Shown here piece by piece: positions 17,583 to 25,820 of a stretch of 64,000 nucleotides of DNA. The position numbers and the translations under genes are program-made. Source of the stretch: Rhodococcus_G sp042879035 (GTDB lineage: Bacteria; Actinomycetota; Actinomycetes; Mycobacteriales; Mycobacteriaceae). Below the pieces are notes generated by a model. That model had not been told where the DNA came from. It saw nothing but the letters and a program-made list of their open reading frames with translations, and did not search any database. Position 1 is the stretch's first letter, and each line of letters begins with the position of its first letter. The DNA is taken from positions 186,001-250,000 of the forward strand of contig NZ_JBIAOU010000002.1 of assembly GCF_042879035.1 (NCBI RefSeq), written 5' to 3'.

Positions 17583-19058
17583 TCAGTCCGCCGGTTCCTC
17601 CGCCGGTTCCTCGGCCGGCATGAGGGCCGCACCGGCGACCGACTCGCGGGCCAGTGCGGTGAGGAACGCGCGGGCCCAGCGGTCGACGTCGTGGGCGAGG
17701 ACCTGGCGGCGCAGCGCGCGCATGTGCCTGCGGCCGTCCTCCGGAGGCTGCGTCAGTGCCGCCTCCATCTTGTCCTTGACGTCCTCGAGGTCGTGCGGGT
17801 TGCACAGGAACGCCTGCCGGAGTTCGGCTGCGGCGCCGGTGAACTCGCTCAGCACCAGTGCGCCGCCGAGGTCGCTGCGGCAGGCGATGTACTCCTTGGC
17901 GACCAGGTTCATGCCGTCGCGCAGCGGCGTCACCAGCATGACGTCCGCGGCGACGAAGAAGGCGATCAGTTCGTCACGCGGAATCGGGCGATGGATGTAG
18001 TGCACGACGGGCCGGCCGACTTCCGCGTACTCGCCGTTGATGCGGCTGACGGTCATCTCGATCTCGCCGCGCATCTGCACGTACGACTCGACGCGCTCGC
18101 GGCTCGGCGTCGCCAGCTGCACCATCACCGTCTCGGACGGGTCGACCCGGCTCTCGGCGATCAGCTCGTGCAACGCGTCCAGGCGTACGTCGATCCCCTT
18201 GGTGTAGTCGAGGCGGTCGACACCGAGCATGATCTTCTTCGGGTTGCCCAGCTCCTTGCGGATCTTCTTGGCACGATCGCGGATCGACTTGGTGCGGGAC
18301 TGCTCGTCGAGGGCACCGGACGCGATGGAGATGGGGAACGCGCCGACCCGGACGGTGCGGAAGCCGACCTGGACCACGCCGAGCCTCGACCGCACCCCGA
18401 CCGTGCCGCGGGACGTCTGGTGGCCGAGCAGCCTGCGGGCCAGGAACAAGAAGTTCTCCGCGCCGCCGGGCAGATGGAAACCGATCAGGTCGGCGCCGAG
18501 CAGACCTTCGACGATCTCCGTCCGCCACGGCATCTGCATGAACAGCTCGACCGGCGGGAAGGGGATGTGCAGGAAGAACCCGATGGTCAGGTCGGGGCGC
18601 AGCATACGCAGCATCTTCGGCACCAACTGGAGTTGGTAGTCCTGGATCCAGACCGTCGCGCCCTCGGCCGCGGCTTTCGCGGTGGCCTCGGCGAAGCGGC
18701 GGTTGACGTCGACGTAGGTGTTCCACCACTCCCGGCGGTACTCCGGTCGGACGATCACGTCGTGGTACAGCGGCCACAGGGTGGCGTTGGAGAAACCCTC
18801 GTAGTAGTCGGCGACGTCCTGGGCGCTGAGCGCGACCGGATGCATCTCGATGCCGTCCTCGGTGATCGGCTCGAGTTCGGTGTCGGGGACACCGGGCCAC
18901 CCGACCCAGGCTCCGCTGTTCCCGCGGAGGATGGGTTCGAGTGCGGTGACGAGTCCGCCTGGGCTTCGTTTCCACCGGGTTGTCCCGTCCGGCAGCCGCT
19001 CCAGGTCGACGGGGAGCCGGTTGGCGACGACGACGAATTCCGAGGCGGCTGAGCCCAC
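17583..19058 (-). CDS. otsA: Alpha,alpha-trehalose-phosphate synthase
   Basis: This is a 491-aa GT20 glycosyltransferase that joins a nucleotide-activated glucose to glucose-6-phosphate to make trehalose-6-phosphate, in osmoprotection and for mycolate-carrying trehalose. ANRLPVDLERL at the N-terminus, the loop SPGGLVTALEP, IQDYQLQLVP, FLHIPFPP and the C-terminal donor-site segment RDGMNLVAKEYIACR are all present in family order. Start is GTG at 19056-19058. Length matches the family. The small gene 50 bp upstream is the same neighbour found in mycobacteria (Rv3489-Rv3490). A matching otsB phosphatase is not in the window. Confidence 0.93.
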   Translation of the reverse strand: MGSAASEFVVVANRLPVDLERLPDGTTRWKRSPGGLVTALEPILRGNSGAWVGWPGVPDTELEPITEDGIEMHPVALSAQDVADYYEGFSNATLWPLYHDVIVRPEYRREWWNTYVDVNRRFAEATAKAAAEGATVWIQDYQLQLVPKMLRMLRPDLTIGFFLHIPFPPVELFMQMPWRTEIVEGLLGADLIGFHLPGGAENFLFLARRLLGHQTSRGTVGVRSRLGVVQVGFRTVRVGAFPISIASGALDEQSRTKSIRDRAKKIRKELGNPKKIMLGVDRLDYTKGIDVRLDALHELIAESRVDPSETVMVQLATPSRERVESYVQMRGEIEMTVSRINGEYAEVGRPVVHYIHRPIPRDELIAFFVAADVMLVTPLRDGMNLVAKEYIACRSDLGGALVLSEFTGAAAELRQAFLCNPHDLEDVKDKMEAALTQPPEDGRRHMRALRRQVLAHDVDRWARAFLTALARESVAGAALMPAEEPAEEPAD

Positions 19059-19108
19059 TGTGGTCCTGTTCCTCCCAGCCGCGTTGACGTCGCGTCAGCG
19101 TCGGCGAA

Positions 19109-19285
19109 CTAGTCGATCTTGGCCGAGGGGCCGATTCCGAGCATAGCCAGCAACATGCGACATTCGTCGGCATCTTCGGCATAGGCCGCGACAACCCGCT
19201 GCGCCTTCCGGGCGGTTTCGTCGGTGAGGGGCTCGAGTTCCTCGTCGACGAGGTCGTTCTCGGTGGTGGTCTTGGTGGTGGACAT
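19109..19285 (-). CDS. Small acidic protein upstream of otsA (Rv3489-like)
   Basis: This is a 58-aa acidic hypothetical protein beginning MSTTKTTTENDLVDEELEPL and ending MLLAMLGIGPSAKID. The chosen ATG at 19283-19285 follows a GGAGGAACC ribosome site; an upstream in-frame extension is atypical. A similar short gene precedes otsA in Mycobacterium, so it is probably real and co-transcribed, but function is unknown. A helical stretch with ARKAQRVVAAYAEDADECR is visible; no membrane segment. Confidence 0.72.
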   Translation of the reverse strand: MSTTKTTTENDLVDEELEPLTDETARKAQRVVAAYAEDADECRMLLAMLGIGPSAKID

Positions 19286-19421
19286 GGTGCCGGTTCCTCC
19301 CAGGCGGAAGCTGCGTGGGGCGCAGCCGTGATTTCTGCCCGCGACTCTAGGAGAACCGGGCCGCCCGGCGCCAGTTCCACCTGGTTTAGGGTTCACTCAC
19401 TCGATTCGCGACGGGAGAACG

Positions 19422-21136
19422 ATGTCCAACGCATCCAAGCGGCCGGGTGGAGGCGGAATCCTGCGTCGCACCATCCGTCGGCACCGCGGTCCGCTTGCCG
19501 GTGGCACAGCCCTCCTCGGAGTGCACCAACTCGCCGAGACGATGGTCCCGATCGCCATCGGTGTCATCGTCGGACGGGCGATCGCGCCCGGCTCCACGTC
19601 GGCGATGCTGTGGTCGATCGCGGCCCTCGCGGTGCTGTTTCTCGTGCTCACGGCCGCGTGGCGGTCCGGTGCCCGGCTGATCGTGCGGGCCATGCAGGGC
19701 GAAGCGCACCTGCTGCGGGTCGAGGTCGCGGGTCGGATCCTGCATCCCCGCGGAGTGCGGACCGAACTGCGGTCGGGTGAGCTGCTCACCGTCGCGACCT
19801 CGGACGCCGAGAAGGAGGCGTGGATCCTCGACGTCATCCCCCGGGTGGTCGCGGCACTGGTCGCGGCGGTCACATCCGCGATCGCGCTGCTGGTGATCGA
19901 CGTCCCACTCGGCCTGGCGGTGCTCGTCGGCACCCCCGTCATCCTGGGTGCGATGCAGCTCGCGGCGCCGGTGATCATGCGGCGCGCCACCGCACAGCAG
20001 GAGGCGATCGCCCGCGCGTCGGCGATGGCCACCGATCTCGTCGGCGGTCTGCGGCCGCTGCGCGGCGTCGGCGCCGAGGCGGCGGCCGCGCAGCGGTACC
20101 GCGCCGCGAGTGCGGAGGCGCTGTCCGCGACGCTGCGCGCCGCCCGGGCCCGCGGCACCTTCCTCGGTGCGTCGGTGACGGTCAGCGCGCTGCTCGCGGT
20201 CGGGGTCGCGGGCCTGGCCGGATGGTTCGCCCTCGAGGGCAGGATCACCGTCGGGGAACTGATCACCGTCGTCGGCCTCTCGCAGTTCGTCATCGAACCG
20301 CTGGGGATGCTGTCGCGCACCCCGGCCGACCTCGCGACGGCGCGGGCGTCCGCCGAGCGGCTCGCGATCGTCCTCGACGCCGAACCGATGGTGCCCGAAG
20401 GCACCCGCGCGCTGCCGGGGACCGTCGACCTCGACCTGCGCGATGTGACGTACCGGTCGCTGCACGGGTTGACGCTGCACGCCCGCCCGGGGGAGCTGGT
20501 GGGGGTGCTGGCTCACCGCCCGCAGGACGGGGAGGCGCTGGCGGTGCTGCTGTCGGGGCACGTGCCACCGGGCGACCACGGCGGATCGGTCACCGTCGGT
20601 GGTGTCCCGCTCGCGGAGATCACGCACACCGAGGCCCGTCGGGGCCTGCACGTCGAACCCCACCACACCGACCTGTTCGCCGGGACGGTCGGCTCCAACG
20701 TCGACGTCGGTCGCGCCGCCCCCGACACCCTGCGGTCCGCGCTGACCGCCTCGGCGGCCGCCGAGGTCGTCGACGCGCACCGCACGGGGTCGACCTCGAG
20801 GTCGCCGACCGCGGCGCGAACCTGTCGGGCGGCCAACGGCAGCGGGTCGCGCTGGCCCGGGCCCTCGCAACCCGGGCGCCGGTCCTGGTGCTGCACGATC
20901 CGACCACCGCGGTGGACGCGGTCACCGAACAGTCCATCGCCGACGGCATCGCCGACCTGCGTCACTCCGGAGCGAACGGTCGCGCCCACACCACCGTGCT
21001 GATCACCAGTAGCCCCGCACTGCTCGCCGTCGCGGACCGGGTGGTCGTGCTGGACGAGGGCCGGGTCGTCGCGGAGGGCACACACGGCGATCTCGCCGCC
21101 GTGGACGAGAACTACCGAAGGATCGTGCTGCGATGA
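19422..21136 (+). pseudogene. ABC exporter half-transporter A, frameshifted before the signature motif
   Basis: This is an ABC transporter subunit with an N-terminal six-helix domain (about residues 25-300) and a C-terminal ATPase domain. Its frame breaks at about 20770-20785. Up to VVDAHRT it follows the frame of 19422; downstream family sequence (GVDLEVADRGANLSGGQRQR) continues in the frame ending at 21136, consistent with one missing base. The ATPase is degenerate: the Walker A position reads GVLAHRPQDGEAL, Walker B reads VLVLHDPTTAVD without the catalytic glutamate, and the H-loop His is Ser (LITSSPAL); LSGGQ is intact. The stop overlaps the next start by four bases. It could be a real mutation, a sequencing error or recoding. 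Probably exports the siderophore made downstream. Confidence 0.8.
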
Positions 21137-22890
21137 CCACGGAGACGGACACGGCCCCGCGGCTGCCGATCGCCACCGCCCGACAGAGTTGGCGGTGGCT
21201 GCGCGGCGAACTCGGCCGCAGGCGAGCGCTGGCCGCCGCGACCGTCGCCGTGGCGTCCGTCGGGGCGGCGATGGCGTTGATACCGATCCAGGTGTTCGGG
21301 GTCCTCGTCGACAAGGTTCGCGAACAGGCGCCGGTCTCGACCATCGCCGGCGTAGTCGCGGTGATCGCCGTCGCCGCCGTCGTCGGTGGGGTGTTCGTGG
21401 GATGGGCGTCGGTGCTCATCGCGCGACTCGCCGAGACCGTCCTCGCGCGGCTGCGGGAGCGGACCGTGGCACGGGCGCTCGCGCTGCCGATCGCGACGGT
21501 CGAACGCGTCGGGAAGGGCGACCTGCTGTCCCGGGTCGGCGACGACGTCGCGGTGATCGGCAAGGCCGTCGCCGACGTACTGCCGAACCTGGTGTCCGCC
21601 GTCCTGCTGGTGGCCCTGAGCCTGGTCACGATGCTCGGCATCGACTGGCGTCTGGGGCTCGCGGGAGCCGTCGCACTGCCGATGTACCTGCTCGCGCTGC
21701 GCTGGTACCTGCCGCGCTCGGGTCCGGTCTTCGCCGCCGAGCGCGTCGCGATGGGGGACCGCTCGCAGGCGCTGATCGCGAGCATGACGGGGGTGCGCAC
21801 CGTGCGGGCGTACGGGCTCGAGGAACAGCATCTCGCCGACATCGACCGCGCGTCCGGGCGGGCCCGCGACCTCGCCGTTGGCGTGTTCACCCTGTTCACC
21901 CGGTTCGCGGGCCGCGGCAACCGCGCCGAGTTCGTCGGGCTCTCGACCATCCTGGTGGCCGGCTTCCTGCTGGTCCGCGAGGACGCCGTCACCGTCGGTC
22001 AGGCCACCGCCGCGGCCCTTCTGTTCCACCGCTTGTTCAACCCGATCGGCATGCTGCTGTTCACCTTCAATGATCTGCAGTCCGCCGGGGCGAGCCTGGC
22101 CAGGCTGGTCGGGGTGGTGACCATGCCGGAACCGCCCGCCGAGCCGTCCACGGCCGAACCGGGGTCGTCGGAGGTGAGGTTGACCGGTGTCCGGCACAGC
22201 TACGACGGAGCGCGGGACGTGCTCCGAGACGTCGACATCCGCATCGCGCCGGGCGAACGGGTCGCGCTGGTCGGATCGACCGGCGCGGGCAAGACCACCG
22301 TCGCGGCGATCGCGTCCGGCGCGCTGACCCCGACCGCGGGCACCGTCACGATCGGCGGGGTGGCGCTGACGGACCTGACCGACCGGTTGCGCGAGCACGT
22401 GGTGATCGTCAGCCAGGAGGTGCACGTCTTCGCGGGCCCGCTCGGCGACGATCTGCGGCTCGCCCGACCGGCCGCGACCGACCCGGAGATCGAGGAGGCC
22501 CTGGAGACGGTCGGTGCGCTGGGCTGGGCGCGGGCGCTCGAGTCCGGGCTCGGGACCGTCGTCGGGGAGGGCGGGCATCCGCTGACCGCCGCGCAGGCGC
22601 AGCAGCTGGCCCTGGCCCGGCTCGTCCTCGCCGATCCGCCCGTCGCGGTACTGGACGAGGCGACCGCCGAAGCGGGCAGCGCCGGTGCCCGGGACCTCGA
22701 GGCCGCCGCCGAGGCCGCGACCCGGGGACGCACCACCCTGGTCGTCGCGCACCGGCTCACCCAGGCGGCCGCCGCGGACCGCGTGCTGGTCCTCGAGCAC
22801 GGCGCCGTCGTCGAGGAGGGCAGCCACGACGCGCTGGTCGCGGCCGGCGGACGCTACGCCCGGCTGTGGCAGGCGTGGTCGGGACGCTGA
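21133..22890 (+). CDS. ABC exporter half-transporter B
   Basis: This is a 585-aa fused permease-ATPase of the exporter type: a membrane domain at about residues 35-320 and an ATPase at about 345-580. Walker A is intact (LVGSTGAGKTT), as are Walker B (VAVLDEATAEAGS, with Glu) and the H-loop (LVVAHRLTQ). The signature motif is degenerate, LTAAQAQQ in place of LSGGQxQ. This complements the preceding subunit, which has a good LSGGQ but poor Walker motifs, so the pair would hold one working and one dead ATP site, as in TM287/288-like heterodimers. Translationally coupled to the first subunit. Siderophore efflux is inferred from the neighbourhood. Confidence 0.85.
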   Translation: MTTETDTAPRLPIATARQSWRWLRGELGRRRALAAATVAVASVGAAMALIPIQVFGVLVDKVREQAPVSTIAGVVAVIAVAAVVGGVFVGWASVLIARLAETVLARLRERTVARALALPIATVERVGKGDLLSRVGDDVAVIGKAVADVLPNLVSAVLLVALSLVTMLGIDWRLGLAGAVALPMYLLALRWYLPRSGPVFAAERVAMGDRSQALIASMTGVRTVRAYGLEEQHLADIDRASGRARDLAVGVFTLFTRFAGRGNRAEFVGLSTILVAGFLLVREDAVTVGQATAAALLFHRLFNPIGMLLFTFNDLQSAGASLARLVGVVTMPEPPAEPSTAEPGSSEVRLTGVRHSYDGARDVLRDVDIRIAPGERVALVGSTGAGKTTVAAIASGALTPTAGTVTIGGVALTDLTDRLREHVVIVSQEVHVFAGPLGDDLRLARPAATDPEIEEALETVGALGWARALESGLGTVVGEGGHPLTAAQAQQLALARLVLADPPVAVLDEATAEAGSAGARDLEAAAEAATRGRTTLVVAHRLTQAAAADRVLVLEHGAVVEEGSHDALVAAGGRYARLWQAWSGR

Positions 22891-22980
22891 GATCGGGCGG
22901 CGGAAACGGTGGCATGACATCGGAGAACGTGCAAGGGTGACCGGACGGGACAGCCTTCCCCGGGATGCGCAGGTGATCCG

Positions 22981-23757
22981 GTGCCGATCGACAACGACGT
23001 GTACAACCGCGTGGGCGAGAGCTGGTGGGACGAGGACAACCCGCTCAACATGCTGCACGGGAGCCTGACACCGGGCCGTTTCGAGTACTTCCGGGAGGTG
23101 CTCGCCGCGCGGGTCGGTGGCGACTACACCGGGATGCGGGCCCTCGACATCGGTTCGGGTGGCGGATTCCTCGCCGAGGAGTTCGCGAAGGTCGGGTTCC
23201 GCGTGGTCGGGATCGACCCGTCCGCGGTGTCGGTGGCCGCCGCACGCACCCACGCCGCCGAGGGTGGCCTCGACATCGACTACCGGCTCGGCAGTGGTGA
23301 ACGACTTCCCGTGCAGGACAAGGAGTTCGACGTCGCGTACTGCTGTGACGTGCTCGAGCACGTGTCCGATCTCGAGGCGGTCATCGGCGAGACCGCACGG
23401 GTGCTGCGACCCGGTGGGCTGTTCCTGTTCGACACCATCAACCGGACCCGCACCAGCAGGCTCGTGGCCATCAAGATCATGCAGGAGTGGCGATGGACCC
23501 GGCTGTTCGACACCGACGTCCACGACTGGTCGATGTGCATCAGACCCGACGAGCTGATCGACGTCATGGGACGGCGGGGCCTGCGCCCCGGCGCCGTCGT
23601 CGGTCTCGGTCCACGATCGCGAAACCCGTTGCGGATCCTCGACATGGCGCGCGCGGCGCGGGGCCGGCTGCCCTGGGGTGAGGTGAGCCGGCGCCTCGAC
23701 TTCGGGCGGACGCGGTCGACCGCGATCTCCTACATGGGCTTCGCGGTCAGGACCTGA
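22981..23757 (+). CDS. SAM-dependent methyltransferase, UbiG-like
   Basis: This is a 258-aa class I methyltransferase. Motif I is ALDIGSGGGFLAEEFA (near residue 55), the acidic residue of motif II lies in VVGIDPSA, and motif post-II EFDVAYCCDVLEHV is clear. The whole resembles UbiG/Coq3 O-methyltransferases, but actinobacteria make menaquinone and have no ubiquinone pathway, so the substrate is something else. GTG start. It lies 90 bp after the ABC exporter on the same strand and 40 bp from the convergent formyltransferase; a role in modifying the siderophore is possible but unproven. Confidence 0.75.
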   Translation: MPIDNDVYNRVGESWWDEDNPLNMLHGSLTPGRFEYFREVLAARVGGDYTGMRALDIGSGGGFLAEEFAKVGFRVVGIDPSAVSVAAARTHAAEGGLDIDYRLGSGERLPVQDKEFDVAYCCDVLEHVSDLEAVIGETARVLRPGGLFLFDTINRTRTSRLVAIKIMQEWRWTRLFDTDVHDWSMCIRPDELIDVMGRRGLRPGAVVGLGPRSRNPLRILDMARAARGRLPWGEVSRRLDFGRTRSTAISYMGFAVRT

Positions 23758-23797
23758 CCGGGACCCGGGGAACACGCGGCGAGGCGACACGGCCCAG

Positions 23798-24736
23798 CTA
23801 GGTGCCCAGGTAGCCGCCGCCGTGGGGGAAGAACTCGCGACCGGTCATCTCGGTACCGTCGTCGAGGCGCACCCGCTCGATGGACAGACCGTGATTGCGT
23901 CCCGACCAGGCGTCGGGGCCGGCGACGATGACCATGCCGTCGCCCTCGTGGATGAACACCCGGCCGGGGGTGCCGCCGTAGTGCCCCGTCGACACCGACG
24001 ACGCCAGCACCCGGATGCGCTGCCCCTTGAACGTGGTGAACGCGTTGGGGTACGGGTCGGACTGGGCGCGGACGAGGCGTTCGATGACCTCGGCCGGCCA
24101 GGTCCAGTCGATGCGGCTGTCCTCGGGGGCGCGCTTGTGGAAGAACGTGGCCTGCGAGCGGTCCTGCGGCGTCCAGTCGGTGCGGCCGGACTCGATCAGT
24201 GCGAGGGCGTCGACGGTGATCGGGCCGATCATGTCGACGGTGCGGTGGAACAGGTCGGTGACGGTGTCCTTCGGTCCGACCGGGGTGGCGCGTTGCAGCA
24301 CGATGTCGCCGGCGTCGAGTTCCTCGTCCATCAGGTGCGCCGTCACCCCGACCTCGGATTCGCCGTTGATCAGTGCCCAGATCAGCGGCGAGAAGCCGGT
24401 GTACTTGGGCAGCAGCGAATCGTGGATGTTGAGGGTGCCGTACTTCGGGCGGCCGAAGACCTCCTGCGGCAGCCAGGTCCGCCAGTTGTTGGCGACGATG
24501 ATGTCCGGCTGCGCGTCGGCGAGGGCGGCCCGGAACGCCTCGTCGGGCTTGGTCGCGATGTGCACGGGGATCTCGTGCGCGGCGGCGAGGTCGGCGACCG
24601 AGTCGGCCCACATCTTCTCGTAGGCGTGATCGCTCTTCGGATGGGTGACCGCGAGGACGACCTCGTGCGTGGAGTCGACGAGCGCCTGCAGGGTACGGTG
24701 ACCCCAGGTCTGATATCCGAGCGTAGCGACCTTCAC
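23798..24736 (-). CDS. N5-hydroxyornithine formyltransferase (methionyl-tRNA formyltransferase-like)
   Basis: This is a 312-aa formyltransferase using 10-formyl-tetrahydrofolate. The catalytic Asn-x-His is in TLNIHDSLLPKYTGFSP (near residue 110) and the Asp is in MDEELDAGDIVLQ, as in methionyl-tRNA formyltransferase; the C-terminal OB-like domain is present. In coelichelin and rhodochelin clusters, proteins of this type formylate N5-hydroxyornithine. The first NRPS adenylation domain carries a signature for exactly that product, so this role is likely. GTG start after an AGGAGGAAG ribosome site. Divergent from the hydrolase at 24857. The housekeeping fmt gene is normally beside def, which is absent here. 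Confidence 0.85.
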   Translation of the reverse strand: MKVATLGYQTWGHRTLQALVDSTHEVVLAVTHPKSDHAYEKMWADSVADLAAAHEIPVHIATKPDEAFRAALADAQPDIIVANNWRTWLPQEVFGRPKYGTLNIHDSLLPKYTGFSPLIWALINGESEVGVTAHLMDEELDAGDIVLQRATPVGPKDTVTDLFHRTVDMIGPITVDALALIESGRTDWTPQDRSQATFFHKRAPEDSRIDWTWPAEVIERLVRAQSDPYPNAFTTFKGQRIRVLASSVSTGHYGGTPGRVFIHEGDGMVIVAGPDAWSGRNHGLSIERVRLDDGTEMTGREFFPHGGGYLGT

Positions 24737-24856
24737 GGCTTCCTCCTGGGCAGGCGCCTCGAGCGCCGGTCACGGGTAGACGATGCGACAGCCTAGGCCA
24801 GTGACACGCCGCGGACGAGGGCCGGTGACCCCCAACCGCCGAAAGAGGTCCTGTTC

Positions 24857-25657
24857 ATGCCGCTCGCCACGATCAACGGGATTGCGCTGAATTACCAGGT
24901 CAAGGGCTCCGGAGATCTGGTCGTGCTGATCATGGGCACGGGCAGTCCCGGTCGCGTGTGGGAGTTGCACCAGGTGCCCGCGTTGGTCGACGCCGGGTAC
25001 CGCGTGTGCACCTTCGACAACCGCGGGATCGCGCCGACCGACGAGTGCGCGGACGGGTTCACGATCGAGGACATGGTCGCCGACACCGCCGCGCTGATCG
25101 AACACCTGGGCGGCCCGGCGCACGTCGTCGGCACCTCGCTCGGGGCGCGGATCGCGCAGGAGTTGGCGCTCACCCGCCCCGACCTGGTGCGCAAGGCGGT
25201 GTTCCTCGCCGCGCACGGTCGGCGCGACACGCTGCAGAAGACCCTGTCCGAGGGCGAGCGCGAGCTGGACCGCCAGGGCATCACGCTGCCCGACTCGTAT
25301 CGGGCCGCGGTCACGGCGGTGCTGAACCTGTCGCCGGCGTCGCTGGTGGACCCGATGGCCGCCCAGGACTGGCTCGACATCTTCGCCTTCTCGAAGGGCG
25401 AGAACACTCCCGGCATGCGGGCCCAGCTGAACCTGGACGACTTCGGGGACCGGCTCGCGGCGTACGCACGGATCACGGTGCCGTGTGCCGCGGTGGGCTT
25501 CGCGGACGACCGCCTCGTCCCGCCGACGCTGGCGCAGGAGGTCGCCAAGGCGATCCCCGGCGCGCGGTACGTCGAACTCGAGGACTGCGGGCACTACGGT
25601 TACCTGGAACGTCCCGACGCGGTGAACTCCGCGATCCTCGACTTCCTGAAGGGCTGA
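24857..25657 (+). CDS. Alpha/beta hydrolase in siderophore locus
   Basis: This is a 266-aa alpha/beta-hydrolase. The oxyanion region is LIMGTGSPG, the nucleophile elbow VGTSLGAR (Ser near residue 96), and the catalytic His lies in EDCGHYGYLERP near the end; an Asp in GFADDRLVP completes the triad. There is no signal peptide, so it is cytoplasmic. It lies 163 bp before the NRPS start on the same strand. Because the NRPS has no thioesterase domain, this protein could release or proofread peptide, or hydrolyse the ferric siderophore after uptake. Both are inference; a plain esterase remains possible. Confidence 0.75.
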   Translation: MPLATINGIALNYQVKGSGDLVVLIMGTGSPGRVWELHQVPALVDAGYRVCTFDNRGIAPTDECADGFTIEDMVADTAALIEHLGGPAHVVGTSLGARIAQELALTRPDLVRKAVFLAAHGRRDTLQKTLSEGERELDRQGITLPDSYRAAVTAVLNLSPASLVDPMAAQDWLDIFAFSKGENTPGMRAQLNLDDFGDRLAAYARITVPCAAVGFADDRLVPPTLAQEVAKAIPGARYVELEDCGHYGYLERPDAVNSAILDFLKG

Positions 25658-25820
25658 CCCCGTCGGCCGAGGCGCTACTCAGCGTCCCCTAAGTATTCGT
25701 CGGTCAGGATGGTCCCGCGCGCGGTGACCGACCGGCGCCCGCGGCCGTACCGGCGGACCGTTGTCGACGTCCGGGTACGCGTCGGCTGCCATCGAACCAG
25801 CGCCCAATGATCGGACCTGC

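Noticed and set aside
19386..19404. TTAGGGTTCACTCACTCGA as an IdeR box before the ABC exporter.
   Set aside because: Only about 10 of 19 positions match and the TAGGCT block is absent; TTAGG alone is too weak.
24783..24801. CCTAGGCTGTCGC (minus strand) as an IdeR box between the formyltransferase and hydrolase genes.
   Set aside because: The position would make sense, but only about 10 of 19 bases match; kept as a candidate for a motif scan, not as a feature.
25674..25692. TTAGGGGACGCTGAGTAGC (minus strand) as an IdeR box before the NRPS.
   Set aside because: Ten of 19 matches and no second half; not above what GC-rich DNA gives by chance.
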